From positions 1 through 16,894 of the forward strand of contig JBELLU010000038.1 of assembly GCA_042096455.1 (NCBI GenBank): a stretch of 16,894 nt of DNA, written 5' to 3'. Origin of the DNA: UBA7445 sp042096455 (GTDB lineage Bacteria > Verrucomicrobiota > Verrucomicrobiia > Opitutales > Coraliomargaritaceae). Shown piece by piece: positions 1-8,986 of this stretch. The notes under the pieces were generated by a model. It did not search any database and had not been told where the DNA came from. It saw nothing but the letters and a program-made list of their open reading frames with translations. Every line of letters starts with the position of its first letter. Positions within the stretch are counted from its first letter, which is position 1. The translations under genes and the position numbers were made by a program.

Positions 1-979
1 ACCAAGCCGGCTTTGCAGGCGGCTCCAGGCCCTGAGCCTCGTAGGCCGTCTTGAAATGCATCTTGGCATATTCGCTCAAAGTTTTCGCCCCCTTTTTATC
101 AACAATCGCCTTTGCCTGTTTCAAAACCTTACCGCTCGCACCTTTCACCAAAGTTTCTCCCGCTTCATCCGAAAGGCGCTTCATTTCACGCACGTAAACC
201 GCCCGCGCTACAATCGATGCCGCCGCTACCACCGGATCCGATTCCGCCTTCGTGCGGCTCTCCAAACGAAAATCCGCCCGTTCCTTCACATAGGCATCGA
301 CCAACTTCTGCTTTGTGAATTGGTCCAGCAAACCCCAGGGCGCCGCCCGTTCATCCAGCGCCGCGTTCAGCGACTTCCCGTGAAACCAAGCCAGCAATTT
401 ATTCAAATTGCGCCCAAATTTATTATAGAGCTCGTTATATTTCGGCATGCGCGCAAACGCGGTCTGTACCACCACCCCCTTGGTCTTACGAATCTCCTTA
501 TCCAATTTTAAAATACTGCGATCACTGAGCTTCTTACTGTCCGCCACCCCAAGTTCCATCCAAGCCCGCACCATTTCACCATCCGCCACCACGCACGCCG
601 TCACCAAGGGTCCGAACAAATCGCCCTTCCCGCTCTCATCGCACCCCGCATGCAATTCAAACCATTCCGGATTGTGCACCGCCTCGTACCCCAATCGCGC
701 CTCACCCGTAATCTCAGCCTCCAATATATCCCGCACGAAATCCTCCGTCTTCTTGCCCGAAACCACCAACTTACCACTCTGGTAACCCACCACGTTCACC
801 TTCTCTCCCTTAAAAGCAAAAAGCGAATACGCCACGTCGTAATGAAACCAAGGCCCCTGGTGCCCCGCCTCCAGATAGTCCCCCAGTTTGTCCAATTGCT
901 CCGGGTCCAGCTTCAGGGTATACATCGTCTTGGCCTTTGGCCCCTCGTCCTCTGTCTGCGTGCTCCGTTTCTTTGGCAT
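1..979 (-). CDS. rnhC: Ribonuclease HIII, 3' end cut off by the window edge
   Basis: Read from the complement, an open frame begins with ATG at 979 and runs off the left edge after 326 residues. RNase HIII removes RNA from RNA/DNA hybrids in the cytoplasm. Residues 18-105 look like the TBP-like substrate-binding N-terminal domain (DUF3378), the hallmark separating HIII from HII. The catalytic signature DESGKGDLFGP begins at residue 114, giving Asp114 and Glu115. Further acidic residues sit at Asp219 (LLDQF) and Asp248 (ESDPVVAAASIVAR), matching the family's four-carboxylate site. The C-terminal tail continues outside the window; family members are near 300 residues, so little is missing. The ATG at 979 precedes a short charged leader (MPKKRSTQTEDEG), and the Met at residue 19 is an alternative start. 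No Shine-Dalgarno is seen. It is divergent from mutY. Confidence 0.95.
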   Translation of the reverse strand, partial: MPKKRSTQTEDEGPKAKTMYTLKLDPEQLDKLGDYLEAGHQGPWFHYDVAYSLFAFKGEKVNVVGYQSGKLVVSGKKTEDFVRDILEAEITGEARLGYEAVHNPEWFELHAGCDESGKGDLFGPLVTACVVADGEMVRAWMELGVADSKKLSDRSILKLDKEIRKTKGVVVQTAFARMPKYNELYNKFGRNLNKLLAWFHGKSLNAALDERAAPWGLLDQFTKQKLVDAYVKERADFRLESRTKAESDPVVAAASIVARAVYVREMKRLSDEAGETLVKGASGKVLKQAKAIVDKKGAKTLSEYAKMHFKTAYEAQGLEPPAKPAW

Positions 980-1067
980 AGCAGCTAGCAAATATGCAAA
1001 ACCGTGCACCGCAAGCATGTTCAACGTTGCCCCGCCACCCCCGACCTGCTTCATCAAAAGACTGCCG
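980..1067. promoter_or_regulatory. Divergent intergenic region between rnhC and mutY
   Basis: This 88-base gap separates two divergently read repair/processing genes, so both promoters should lie in or near it. I could not find a convincing -35/-10 pair. An in-frame ATG at 1017 could extend MutY by 17 residues (a proline-rich leader unlike MutY), so the gap may be shorter on the mutY side. Confidence 0.3.
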
Positions 1068-2090
<1,023 letters not shown>

Positions 2091-2149
2091 CGCTTTAACT
2101 ATTGCCCAAAACGAAACATAAGCCTAAACCTTGCTTCAAGAAACCCGAC

Positions 2150-3844
2150 ATGGACTATAGCAATTTATACGCTGAACTCAGCGAAAGCGACCGTCAGGAA
2201 ATCGAAGCGCTTCCGCGTGCTGAACGCCTTGAGCAAATTGCCACCCGGCGCAATCAGCCCACCAACCGCTTGTTGGAAGAACTTGCCCAATCCTGCGACC
2301 TCCCCCTCCTCAGCGAAATCGAATTGCTCGACAACCCGACCGCCGCCATTCCACTGCGTCTCATACACGCCTATCAGTGTCTCCCCGTCGCCGCTCAAAA
2401 CGATTCCGACGAAGCACAGGATGACCCCAAGGCACCTCTCCGTCTCGTCACCCTTTGGCCACCGGATTCCAGCATGGATCGCTGGATTTACGCGACCTGC
2501 GGCCGGCAACCCGAATGGCTCCTCGGCAACCCCGAAATGGTCAACAATACCATTACCCAAAACTTTGGAGTGGGCGCCGACTCCCTCGACGAGTCCGACA
2601 TTCTAACTGACGACGCCGACCTTGAAACCGAAGAAGACGAGGACGCCGCCGTTATTCGCTTCGTCAATGAAGTCGTACAAAAAGCGGTCAACGACCGCGC
2701 CACCGATATTCATTTTGAGCCCCTCCGCGACGAGCTCCAGATCCGCTACCGGATCGACGGCGAACTGGTTGCGGTGCGCGTGCCCGACAACCTCATCAAA
2801 TTCCAGGGCGCCATCATCTCCCGCCTCAAGATCATGGCAAAGCTCAACATCTCTGAAAAGCGCCGCCCCCAGGACGGGCGCATTGCCTTTGGCGCAGGCA
2901 ACAGCGAGCTCGACATCCGTATCTCCACCTTCCCCACCATGTATGGCGAAAGCGTGAGCCTACGTCTCCTAAGTCAGAAATCCAAACCCCTCTCCATGAT
3001 TGAGCTCGGTCTCGCCCAAAACGAGGAACAAAAACTGACCCGCGCCCTTGCCTCCCCCCACGGCATCATCCTTGTCACCGGCCCCACCGGTTCCGGTAAA
3101 TCCACTTCCCTGACCGCCTACATTCGGCTCATCAACAAACCCGAGCGCCGTATCATCACCGTCGAGGATCCCGTTGAATACGAAGTCTCCGGCGTCAACC
3201 AAACCCAGGTCCACCCCGAAATCGGCCTCACCTTCGCCAAAGCACTCCGCTCCGTCCTCCGCCAGGATCCCGACGTCATCATGGTCGGGGAAATCCGTGA
3301 CCGCGAAACCGCCGATATCGCCATCCGTGCCTCCCTGACCGGGCACCTCGTCCTCAGCACCCTGCATACGAACGATGCCCCCGGCGCCCTCACCCGTCTC
3401 ATCGACATGGATATCGAGCCCTTCCTGATCGCATCCTCTGTCGAAATGATCGTTGCCCAGCGCCTCGTCCGCCGCCTCTGCCCCCATTGCGCGCAGCCCG
3501 CAAATTACGAAGCCCTCCATCTTGAAAGCTGCCTCGCCACCATGCAGATTGATCCATCCGAAGCACGCTTTGGCCACCTCGCCAAAACCGCCGTCGGTTG
3601 CGAGCGTTGCCGCAAACTCGGCTTCCGCGGCCGCATCGGGATCTTCGAAATCCTCCGCGTAACGGACGAGATCCATGAACATATTGTTCAACGCGCCTCC
3701 GCCCGCAAAATCCGCCAAACCGCCATCGAGCAAGGCATGAATACCCTGATGCGCAGCGGTTGGGCACATATTAAAAGCGGTCAAACCACTCTGGAGGAAG
3801 TCATGCGTTACGCTGAAATCGAAGGCGACGACAGCCACATCTAG
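2150..3844 (+). CDS. GspE/PilB-type type II secretion / type IV pilus assembly ATPase
   Basis: A 564-residue cytoplasmic hexameric ATPase of the PulE/GspE/PilB family, which powers pseudopilus or pilus assembly. The N-terminal part (1-140) resembles the family's regulatory N-domain. A strongly acidic linker follows at about 144-165, then the N2 domain starting at VIRFVNEVV with ATDIHFEP. Catalytic motifs are Walker A GPTGSGKST at 311-319, the Asp box ITVEDPVEYE, Walker B VIMVGEIRD at 376-384 and the His box GHLVLSTLHTNDA. Two CxxC pairs at about 444 and 484 make the tetracysteine zinc site of GspE/PilB. I chose ATG 2150; an in-frame TTG at 2102 would add 16 basic residues. It lies 59 bases after mutY. 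No PilC, PilT, secretin or pilin gene is nearby, so pilus versus secretion cannot be decided. Confidence 0.9.
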   Translation: MDYSNLYAELSESDRQEIEALPRAERLEQIATRRNQPTNRLLEELAQSCDLPLLSEIELLDNPTAAIPLRLIHAYQCLPVAAQNDSDEAQDDPKAPLRLVTLWPPDSSMDRWIYATCGRQPEWLLGNPEMVNNTITQNFGVGADSLDESDILTDDADLETEEDEDAAVIRFVNEVVQKAVNDRATDIHFEPLRDELQIRYRIDGELVAVRVPDNLIKFQGAIISRLKIMAKLNISEKRRPQDGRIAFGAGNSELDIRISTFPTMYGESVSLRLLSQKSKPLSMIELGLAQNEEQKLTRALASPHGIILVTGPTGSGKSTSLTAYIRLINKPERRIITVEDPVEYEVSGVNQTQVHPEIGLTFAKALRSVLRQDPDVIMVGEIRDRETADIAIRASLTGHLVLSTLHTNDAPGALTRLIDMDIEPFLIASSVEMIVAQRLVRRLCPHCAQPANYEALHLESCLATMQIDPSEARFGHLAKTAVGCERCRKLGFRGRIGIFEILRVTDEIHEHIVQRASARKIRQTAIEQGMNTLMRSGWAHIKSGQTTLEEVMRYAEIEGDDSHI

Positions 3845-3855
3845 AGCCTGCTGCG

Positions 3856-4602
3856 CTACAAATCCTTCATGCGGTAGCGGCGACCGACCCCATGGCATCC
3901 CGGGAAAGCCCGGCACAGGTCTTTTAAACGCGCCTTAAAAACATCCTCCTCCAAGGGGCTTTCACTGAAAACCACCACCCGGTTCTCGTAACCCTCGAGC
4001 CAAAAGACCTTGCGGTGCGGGAAACGCGCCCCGAGCGCCGCATCCCGCATGGGCGGCAAATACGGCACTTTATCGGGTTCCACCAAATTCAAAACGAGCA
4101 TCCCGCCCGAACGCAGCAAACTCGCAAGATCCGTAAACCAATCCATATCCAGCGGCGCACAACGCACCGGTTCACCCTCCAATTCCCCGTATAAATCATC
4201 AATCACCATATCAAAGCGACCCATGCCCTCCTGCGTTCGCACCCATTCAACCGCGTCAGCCGCCACCAATTCACAGCCCTCAGCACATTCAAAAAATCCA
4301 TCTGCCACCGATAAATGCATCGGGTCCAGCTCCACGCCCATGATTGCCTCAACCCCGGCGGCGGCACGCAAAACCCCCGCAACCGCGCCGGCACCAAAGC
4401 CCAAGACACCGCACGCCTCAACCGCCCCCGCCGCCCGGTGCAGCGCCGGCAAGGCCAACAAATCCCACACACTGCCCGCCAAGGGACGCCGCGGATTCCA
4501 TTGCGAATGGTGCACGCCGTTTCGATACAGCCGCACGCTCGAACCGGCCTGCCGTACCTCGTAATAATCCGACCCCGTATGATGCTGCCATAAAATTGCC
4601 AT
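3856..4602 (-). CDS. Spermidine-synthase-like SAM-dependent enzyme (possible methyltransferase)
   Basis: A 248-residue Rossmann-fold protein of the spermidine synthase/class I methyltransferase superfamily. The nucleotide-binding loop is VLGFGAGAVAGVL at 67-79, followed by the acidic strand end IMGVELDPMHLSVAD at 87-101 (Glu91 expected to bind the ribose). A DMVIDDLYGELEGEP stretch at 131-145 fits the strand-4/strand-5 active-site region. Many bacteria carry such spermidine-synthase-like proteins without polyamine activity. The GG(G/D)xG loop and the paired catalytic aspartates of true SpeE are not clear, so the substrate is unknown. Start ATG at 4602 is preceded by GTGAGG, one of very few Shine-Dalgarno-like sequences in this window. 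The gene converges on the GspE/PilB gene with an 11-base gap and diverges from the LpxH-like gene. Confidence 0.75.
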   Translation of the reverse strand: MAILWQHHTGSDYYEVRQAGSSVRLYRNGVHHSQWNPRRPLAGSVWDLLALPALHRAAGAVEACGVLGFGAGAVAGVLRAAAGVEAIMGVELDPMHLSVADGFFECAEGCELVAADAVEWVRTQEGMGRFDMVIDDLYGELEGEPVRCAPLDMDWFTDLASLLRSGGMLVLNLVEPDKVPYLPPMRDAALGARFPHRKVFWLEGYENRVVVFSESPLEEDVFKARLKDLCRAFPGCHGVGRRYRMKDL

Positions 4603-4662
4603 GCCTCACTTACTGCTGAAAGCACGCTCAACCGCAAGGCAGCAGTTTCTCCTGCACGTCAA

Positions 4663-4693
4663 TTGTTACTATTGTGCGAAATTTTCTTATAAT
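4663..4693 (+). promoter_or_regulatory. Putative sigma-70 promoter for the LpxH-like gene
   Basis: A perfect TATAAT lies at 4688-4693 in an AT-rich island of otherwise GC-rich DNA. A TTGTTA at 4663-4668 could be the -35 element, but the 19-base spacer is longer than the usual 17. A transcript from here would start near 4700, which agrees with translation starting at GTG 4775 rather than ATG 4601. Confidence 0.4.
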
Positions 4694-4774
4694 CCCAACA
4701 AACCGCTTGGTCTCCTCACTATTTTGCCTCAATCTCCTGCAAATAAATTCATTTCTTGCCCGCAACGAATTCTT

Positions 4775-5629
4775 GTGAAAAAATCCACGCTCTCCTTAAA
4801 AACCATAATCCTCTCAGATGTCCATTTGGGCACCCTGGATTGCAAAATTGATGAGGTGAATCATTTCATGAAATACACCCATTGCGAGCGGCTCATCCTC
4901 AATGGCGATATCATTGACGGCTGGAGCCTCGCCCGCAAAGGGGGCTGGACCAAGAAACACACCCGATTTGTTCGACTCATCCTTAAGAAAATCGAGAAAT
5001 ACGGCACCGAGGTCATTTACGTGCGCGGCAATCATGACGACGTCCTCTCCCGCTTCCTGCCGCTGTACTTCGGCAAACTCCGCATTGTAGACGAATATTT
5101 TTTCGAGAGCCGGGACCGCAAATATTTGGTCGTTCACGGCGACGGTTTTGACGCTGTAACCGTCAATCACAAGTGGCTGGCAGTCTTGGGCGATATCGGC
5201 TACCAGACCCTCCTCAAGATCAACCGACTTTACAACCATTACCGTTCCTGGCGCGGCAAAGAGTATTTTTCCCTCAGCAAAGTCATCAAAGCCAAAGTGA
5301 AGAGCGCGGTCAGCTTTGTTGGCAAGTATGAGGATCAACTTCAAAACTTCGCTCAGCGCCGCGATTGCCAAGGCATTATATGCGGGCATATCCATACCCC
5401 CGATGACAAAATGATCGAGGGAATCCATTACCTCAACTCCGGCGATTGGGTGGAATCACTAACCGCCATTGTGGAGCATGAAGACGAGCAGATCGAAATT
5501 GTAGACTATAAGCAATTTTGCCAACTGCTCGACGAGAAAGAAAAAAGAAACTTGAAAAATTCTGATGCAAAAATTACTACATCTGAACTGTTGCCCGTGG
5601 AAGAAGACGAGGAAACAGATGAGGATTAG
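4775..5629 (+). CDS. LpxH-like metallophosphoesterase (UDP-2,3-diacylglucosamine diphosphatase family)
   Basis: A 284-residue calcineurin-type metallophosphoesterase of the YbbF/LpxH-like group. The metal-binding motifs are complete: SDVHLG with Asp15 and His17, NGDIIDGW with Asp45, GNHD at 85-88, HGDGFD with His121, and GHIH with His205 and His207. LpxH cleaves UDP-2,3-diacylglucosamine in lipid A synthesis; this protein may do the same or act on a related nucleotide-diphosphate lipid, so the assignment is by family only. The C-terminus (about 250-284) is a charged, Glu/Asp-rich tail. The start is uncertain: the frame is open back to ATG 4601, but the leader from there is cysteine/asparagine-rich without homology, it would overlap the divergent gene's start codon, and a TATAAT lies inside it. 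GTG 4775 places SDVHLG at the normal distance from the N-terminus. Confidence 0.8.
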   Translation: MKKSTLSLKTIILSDVHLGTLDCKIDEVNHFMKYTHCERLILNGDIIDGWSLARKGGWTKKHTRFVRLILKKIEKYGTEVIYVRGNHDDVLSRFLPLYFGKLRIVDEYFFESRDRKYLVVHGDGFDAVTVNHKWLAVLGDIGYQTLLKINRLYNHYRSWRGKEYFSLSKVIKAKVKSAVSFVGKYEDQLQNFAQRRDCQGIICGHIHTPDDKMIEGIHYLNSGDWVESLTAIVEHEDEQIEIVDYKQFCQLLDEKEKRNLKNSDAKITTSELLPVEEDEETDED

Positions 5630-5661
5630 TAACCCATTTTAAATAAGCGATTTAGACTCAG

Positions 5662-5669
5662 CCCCCCCC
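5662..5669. repeat. Homopolymeric C8 tract upstream of the TonB operon
   Basis: Eight consecutive cytosines lie 35 bases before the DUF3450 start codon, in the 75-base leader of the operon. This is a homopolymer of the kind that can slip during replication. Whether it falls inside a promoter is not clear from the sequence. Confidence 0.6.
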
Positions 5670-5704
5670 ATTAAAGCCCAAATTTGAGCCCAAAAACAAA
5701 ATTC

Positions 5705-6466
5705 ATGAAAACTAAAAACAAATTCATCTGTGCAATTGCAGCCGCGGTTTGCATCCTTCCGGCATATGGCGATGACCCCATCGGGGAAACCCGTAATGTC
5801 CTCGACCAGTGGGTTGAAACCAAGCAAATCCTCTCCGAGGAAAAAAGCGACTGGCGTTTGGAAAAGTCCATCCTGGAAGACACCCAAGTGCTGCTTCAAC
5901 GAGAGTTGGATCGGATGAATGCCGCGATTGACGACCTCGAAGCATCCGCGACCGCCGCCGACGCCGACCGCGCCGCCCTCTCAGAGGAAAAGGAAAGACA
6001 AACCGCCGCCGCCTCGGTGGTTAAAGCAAATATTGGCGCGCTCGAAACAAAGGTTAAAGCGATCCTCGCGACCCTCCCCGAACCGCTCGTGGAAAAAATC
6101 AAACCCCTCATTCGCCGCCTCCCCAATGATCCGGACAACACCAAACTCTCCCTCGGTGAGCGCGTTCAAAATGTCGTCGGCATCCTGAGTCAGGCAGATA
6201 AATTCAACTCGACGATCACCTTGAGCAACGAATCCCGCGAAATCGCCGAGGGCAAAGTCGTGCAAGTCACAACGCTCTACTGGGGCCTCGCCCAAGCCTA
6301 CTTCGTCGACAACTCCGGTTCCTACGCGGGCGTTGGCAAGCCCGGCACCGATTCCTGGGAATGGACACAAATCGAAGGTGTCGGACCGGAAATCAAACGA
6401 CTCCTCGATATTTATGAAGGAATCGAAGAAATCCAGTTTGTTGAAATCCCTGCCAGCATCCAATAA
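5705..6466 (+). CDS. DUF3450 family periplasmic protein of the TonB2/TtpC operon
   Basis: A 253-residue exported protein. Residues 1-22 form a signal peptide (MKTKNKF, hydrophobic stretch, AYG/DD). Residues about 28-120 are a long heptad-rich helix likely to form a coiled coil, with Gln/Glu/Ala-rich composition. The globular C-terminal part contains YWGLAQAYFVDNSGSYAGVG and a DSWEWTQ stretch, typical of the DUF3450 family. In gamma-proteobacterial TonB2 clusters a DUF3450 gene sits directly before ttpC, as here; its biochemical role is unknown, and a periplasmic partner of the TtpC coiled coil is an inference. Start ATG 5705 is preferred over TTG 5684 because it begins the signal peptide cleanly. 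It is first in the operon, 21 bases before the next gene, with no Shine-Dalgarno. Confidence 0.85.
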   Translation: MKTKNKFICAIAAAVCILPAYGDDPIGETRNVLDQWVETKQILSEEKSDWRLEKSILEDTQVLLQRELDRMNAAIDDLEASATAADADRAALSEEKERQTAAASVVKANIGALETKVKAILATLPEPLVEKIKPLIRRLPNDPDNTKLSLGERVQNVVGILSQADKFNSTITLSNESREIAEGKVVQVTTLYWGLAQAYFVDNSGSYAGVGKPGTDSWEWTQIEGVGPEIKRLLDIYEGIEEIQFVEIPASIQ

Positions 6467-6487
6467 CGCCCAACTTTAAGCAGCACC

Positions 6488-7891
6488 ATGCAAGCACTAA
6501 AAAACTCACTCCTCGCGCTCCTCGCCCTTTCGCTTTCCTTCGCCGCTAACGCGCAGGAATTCAACAACGCCGGCCAACAAGCCAAAGCCGACCTCGAAGC
6601 CGCACTCGATACGCTCAACAGCCTGCGCGAAAACATTGCCTCCGAGAAAATCCCGCTCATCCGTGAAGTTTCGACGCTCGAAGACGAGGTGCGCCAAAAG
6701 GAGGCCGAACTGAAGCGTCTGCGCCGCCTCCGCGACAACAGCGACCTCGGGCTCAATCGCCTCCGCGAACAAGTCGAAGCCAACAAGGCGCAAAACGAAT
6801 ACGCCGCCGGCCTCCTCGATGAATTCGTCCGTTCCTTTGAAACCCGCATCCATTACAGCGAGCGCCAGCTTTACGAAGCCGCCGCCGAGGAAGCCAAACT
6901 CGCCCTCGAGGATTCAGACATGGATCAAGCCCAGCGCTTCAACAAACAAATTGAAGTCATCGACGTCGCCCTCGACCGCCTCGCCCAACTCGTCGGCGGT
7001 TATACCTTTGAAGGCAAAGCCCTTGCCCCCAGCGGCGACATCGAGGACGGAACCTTTGCCGCCTTTGGCCCCGCCGTTTACTTTGCTTCCGGAAGCAGCG
7101 AACTTGCCGGTGTTGCGATCACCAAACTCAACGCCGCCGAAGCGGCCATCGCCAACCCCGGCGATAACTTCACCGACAGCATCCGGAAATTCGCCACCGA
7201 AGGCGAAGGTTCCATTCCGGCAGATGCCACCCTCGGCAAAGCCCTCAAGATTGTTGAAGGTAACGATTCCATCGGCGAGCACATCGCCAAAGGTGGAAGC
7301 GTCGGTTACGTGATCATTACGCTCGGGCTCGTCTGCTTGCTCATCGGGCTCCTCAAAGTTCAGGAAATCACCAGCTTCAAGGCGCCCAGCCCGGATGAAG
7401 TGCTCTCCGTCATTCGCCCGATCGAAGGCAATGATCTCAAAGCCGCGGAAGAAGCTGCCGCCGCCATTTCCGGCGCGGGAGGCACCCTCCTGCAAGTCGG
7501 CATCCAGCACATTGATGAAAAACGCGGCACGCTCGAAGAGATCCTCTACGAGAAAATCCTCGCGGTTCGCCCCAAGCTCGAACGCTTCCTTCCCTTCATG
7601 GCACTCACCGCGGCCGCCGCGCCGCTCCTTGGGCTCCTCGGTACCGTTACCGGTATGATCAAAACCTTCAACCTCATCACCATCTTTGGAACCGGTGACG
7701 CCAAGAGCCTCTCCTCCGGTATTTCCGAAGCGCTTGTCACCACCGAGCTTGGACTTGTCGTTGCGATCCCCTCACTCATTCTTCATGGCCTCCTCGCCCG
7801 CATGGCACGCCAAAAGATCGGTGATATGGAGCAGGCCGCCGTCGGCTTCATCAACGGTGTAGTCGGTTCCCGTTCAAACAACGAAAACTAA
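6488..7891 (+). CDS. ttpC: TtpC-like long ExbB/TolQ/MotA-family protein with periplasmic coiled coil
   Basis: A 467-residue inner-membrane protein. A signal peptide (1-22, ANA/QEF) is followed by a charged coiled coil (about 28-135) and a further periplasmic domain. The ExbB core then follows: first membrane helix about 272-292, a cytoplasmic segment, helix two about 369-393 and helix three about 412-436. Channel residues known in E. coli ExbB are conserved by alignment: Thr386 in GLLGTV (T148), Glu414 in ISEAL (E176) and Thr419 (T181). Length and layout match TtpC of Vibrio TonB2 systems, which is needed with ExbB2/ExbD2/TonB2 for iron-siderophore uptake. A second, short ExbB follows 27 bases later, so this is an additional subunit rather than a replacement. 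It probably spans the periplasm to couple the motor to outer-membrane receptors. Confidence 0.88.
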   Translation: MQALKNSLLALLALSLSFAANAQEFNNAGQQAKADLEAALDTLNSLRENIASEKIPLIREVSTLEDEVRQKEAELKRLRRLRDNSDLGLNRLREQVEANKAQNEYAAGLLDEFVRSFETRIHYSERQLYEAAAEEAKLALEDSDMDQAQRFNKQIEVIDVALDRLAQLVGGYTFEGKALAPSGDIEDGTFAAFGPAVYFASGSSELAGVAITKLNAAEAAIANPGDNFTDSIRKFATEGEGSIPADATLGKALKIVEGNDSIGEHIAKGGSVGYVIITLGLVCLLIGLLKVQEITSFKAPSPDEVLSVIRPIEGNDLKAAEEAAAAISGAGGTLLQVGIQHIDEKRGTLEEILYEKILAVRPKLERFLPFMALTAAAAPLLGLLGTVTGMIKTFNLITIFGTGDAKSLSSGISEALVTTELGLVVAIPSLILHGLLARMARQKIGDMEQAAVGFINGVVGSRSNNEN

Positions 7892-7918
7892 CGCTCCGGC
7901 CTTCAACCTACGGGTTCT

Positions 7919-8521
7919 ATGGATTCCATCTTAGATATATTCTTTAAATGCGCTGACATTTGGAAAAGCGGCGGGTGGGTCATGGTACCCCTCTTCCTGC
8001 TGGCGCTCCTTATCTACACTAATGGCATCCAGCTCCTCATGTTCCTGAGCAAAGGAAATATCCAGCTCGGCCGTGAAGATGAATGGAACAATTGGGTCGA
8101 CCAACCGGAAAAGGCCTCGGGGCGCGTCGGCGAAATCATCCGCTACACCCAGGACAACGTCTCCAGCGCCAAGCATGTGCGCAACCGCTTCGAGGAAATC
8201 CGGCAGTCCATGCTCCATAACATCGAGCGCCGCCTCATCTTCCTCACCACCCTCGTTGCCGCCGCACCGCTCATGGGACTCCTCGGAACCGTCATCGGTA
8301 TGCTGGGGACCTTTGCCGCAATCTCCAGTGGCGGTGGTTCCGAAACCGCTGCCAAAGTTGCCGAAGGTATTTCCGAGGCCCTCATAACCACCCAAACCGG
8401 GCTCTTTATCGCCCTCCCGGGCATCTTCCTGACGCTCGTCATTCGCCGCCGCAAGCACGCTGTTGAAGCCGCCCTTGCCCGCATCGAATCCATCAGCCTT
8501 ACCAAATTAAAGCTCGATTAA
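7919..8521 (+). CDS. exbB: ExbB proton channel subunit (ExbB2-like)
   Basis: A 200-residue MotA/TolQ/ExbB protein of the TonB energy-transducing motor. It has three membrane helices: about 20-42, 108-132 and 152-175. Key residues are present: Thr124 in GLLGTVIGM, Glu153 in ISEAL and Thr158 in TTQTGL, equivalent to T148, E176 and T181 of E. coli ExbB. The N-terminus is short and lacks the long periplasmic extension of the preceding protein, as for ExbB2. It lies between the TtpC-like gene and exbD. A perfect 7-base inverted repeat wraps around its stop codon (separate entry). No Shine-Dalgarno is seen before ATG 7919. Confidence 0.93.
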   Translation: MDSILDIFFKCADIWKSGGWVMVPLFLLALLIYTNGIQLLMFLSKGNIQLGREDEWNNWVDQPEKASGRVGEIIRYTQDNVSSAKHVRNRFEEIRQSMLHNIERRLIFLTTLVAAAPLMGLLGTVIGMLGTFAAISSGGGSETAAKVAEGISEALITTQTGLFIALPGIFLTLVIRRRKHAVEAALARIESISLTKLKLD

Positions 8522-8530
8522 TCAATCGAG
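8513..8530 (+). other. Hairpin across the exbB stop codon
   Basis: A perfect 7-base stem (CTCGATT with AATCGAG) and a 4-base loop surround the exbB TAA, 34 bases before the exbD start. There is no following T-run, so it is not an intrinsic terminator; it may affect mRNA processing or the relative output of exbB and exbD. Confidence 0.55.
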
Positions 8531-8564
8531 GTCTTCCAAACGACAAACTTCAAACTCCAATACC

Positions 8565-8963
8565 ATGCGCCGCAACCTTGCCTCCGACGACAACGATAAT
8601 GTCGAGATCAACCTCTCGCCCATGATCGACATGGTCTTCATCCTCCTCATCTTTTTCATCGTGACCACCGTCTTCGTCGAGGAAACCGGGGTCGAGGTCA
8701 ACAAACCCGAAGCCGCCGCTGCCGTCCAACTCGAGAAAAACAGCATCCTTATCGCCGTTACAAAAGACAACAAAGTCATTTACGGCGGGCGCGATATCGG
8801 CATCAGCGGCGTCTCCCCCATCGTGAAACGCCTCACCCTCAACGAAGACCTGCCCGTCATCATCCAAGCGGATGAAGGCGCCAACCACGGCATCTTTGCC
8901 CGCGTCTATGGCGAAGCCAAACTCGCCGGCGCAAAATCCATCAATTTCTCCACCAAACGCTAG
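8565..8963 (+). CDS. exbD: ExbD proton channel subunit
   Basis: A 132-residue ExbD/TolR protein. The short charged cytoplasmic N-terminus leads to EINLSPMIDMVFILLIFFIVTT at about 14-35, the single membrane helix, with the essential proton-carrying Asp22 (Asp25 in E. coli ExbD). The periplasmic domain (40-132) has the usual ExbD pattern, including a conserved VIIQAD strand. With ExbB it forms the proton-driven motor for TonB. The gap to exbB is 43 bases and to tonB 23 bases, consistent with one transcript. Confidence 0.93.
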   Translation: MRRNLASDDNDNVEINLSPMIDMVFILLIFFIVTTVFVEETGVEVNKPEAAAAVQLEKNSILIAVTKDNKVIYGGRDIGISGVSPIVKRLTLNEDLPVIIQADEGANHGIFARVYGEAKLAGAKSINFSTKR

Positions 8964-8986
8964 ATTCCAGCGCTGCTCCTCTTTTC

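Noticed and set aside
56..511. Plus-strand open frame over rnhC
   Set aside because: The minus strand carries the intact RNase HIII catalytic motifs; the plus product has no recognisable features.
2102..2149. TTG start extending the GspE/PilB protein by 16 residues
   Set aside because: The extension is lysine/proline-rich and without support; ATG 2150 gives a normal N-terminus.
2969..3916. Long minus-strand open frame opposite the GspE/PilB gene
   Set aside because: It mirrors a gene with complete ATPase motifs; its Gly/Asp-rich sequence is the usual antisense shadow of GC-rich codons.
7905..7916. Small hairpin (AACC/GGTT) just before the exbB start
   Set aside because: Only four base pairs; expected often by chance.
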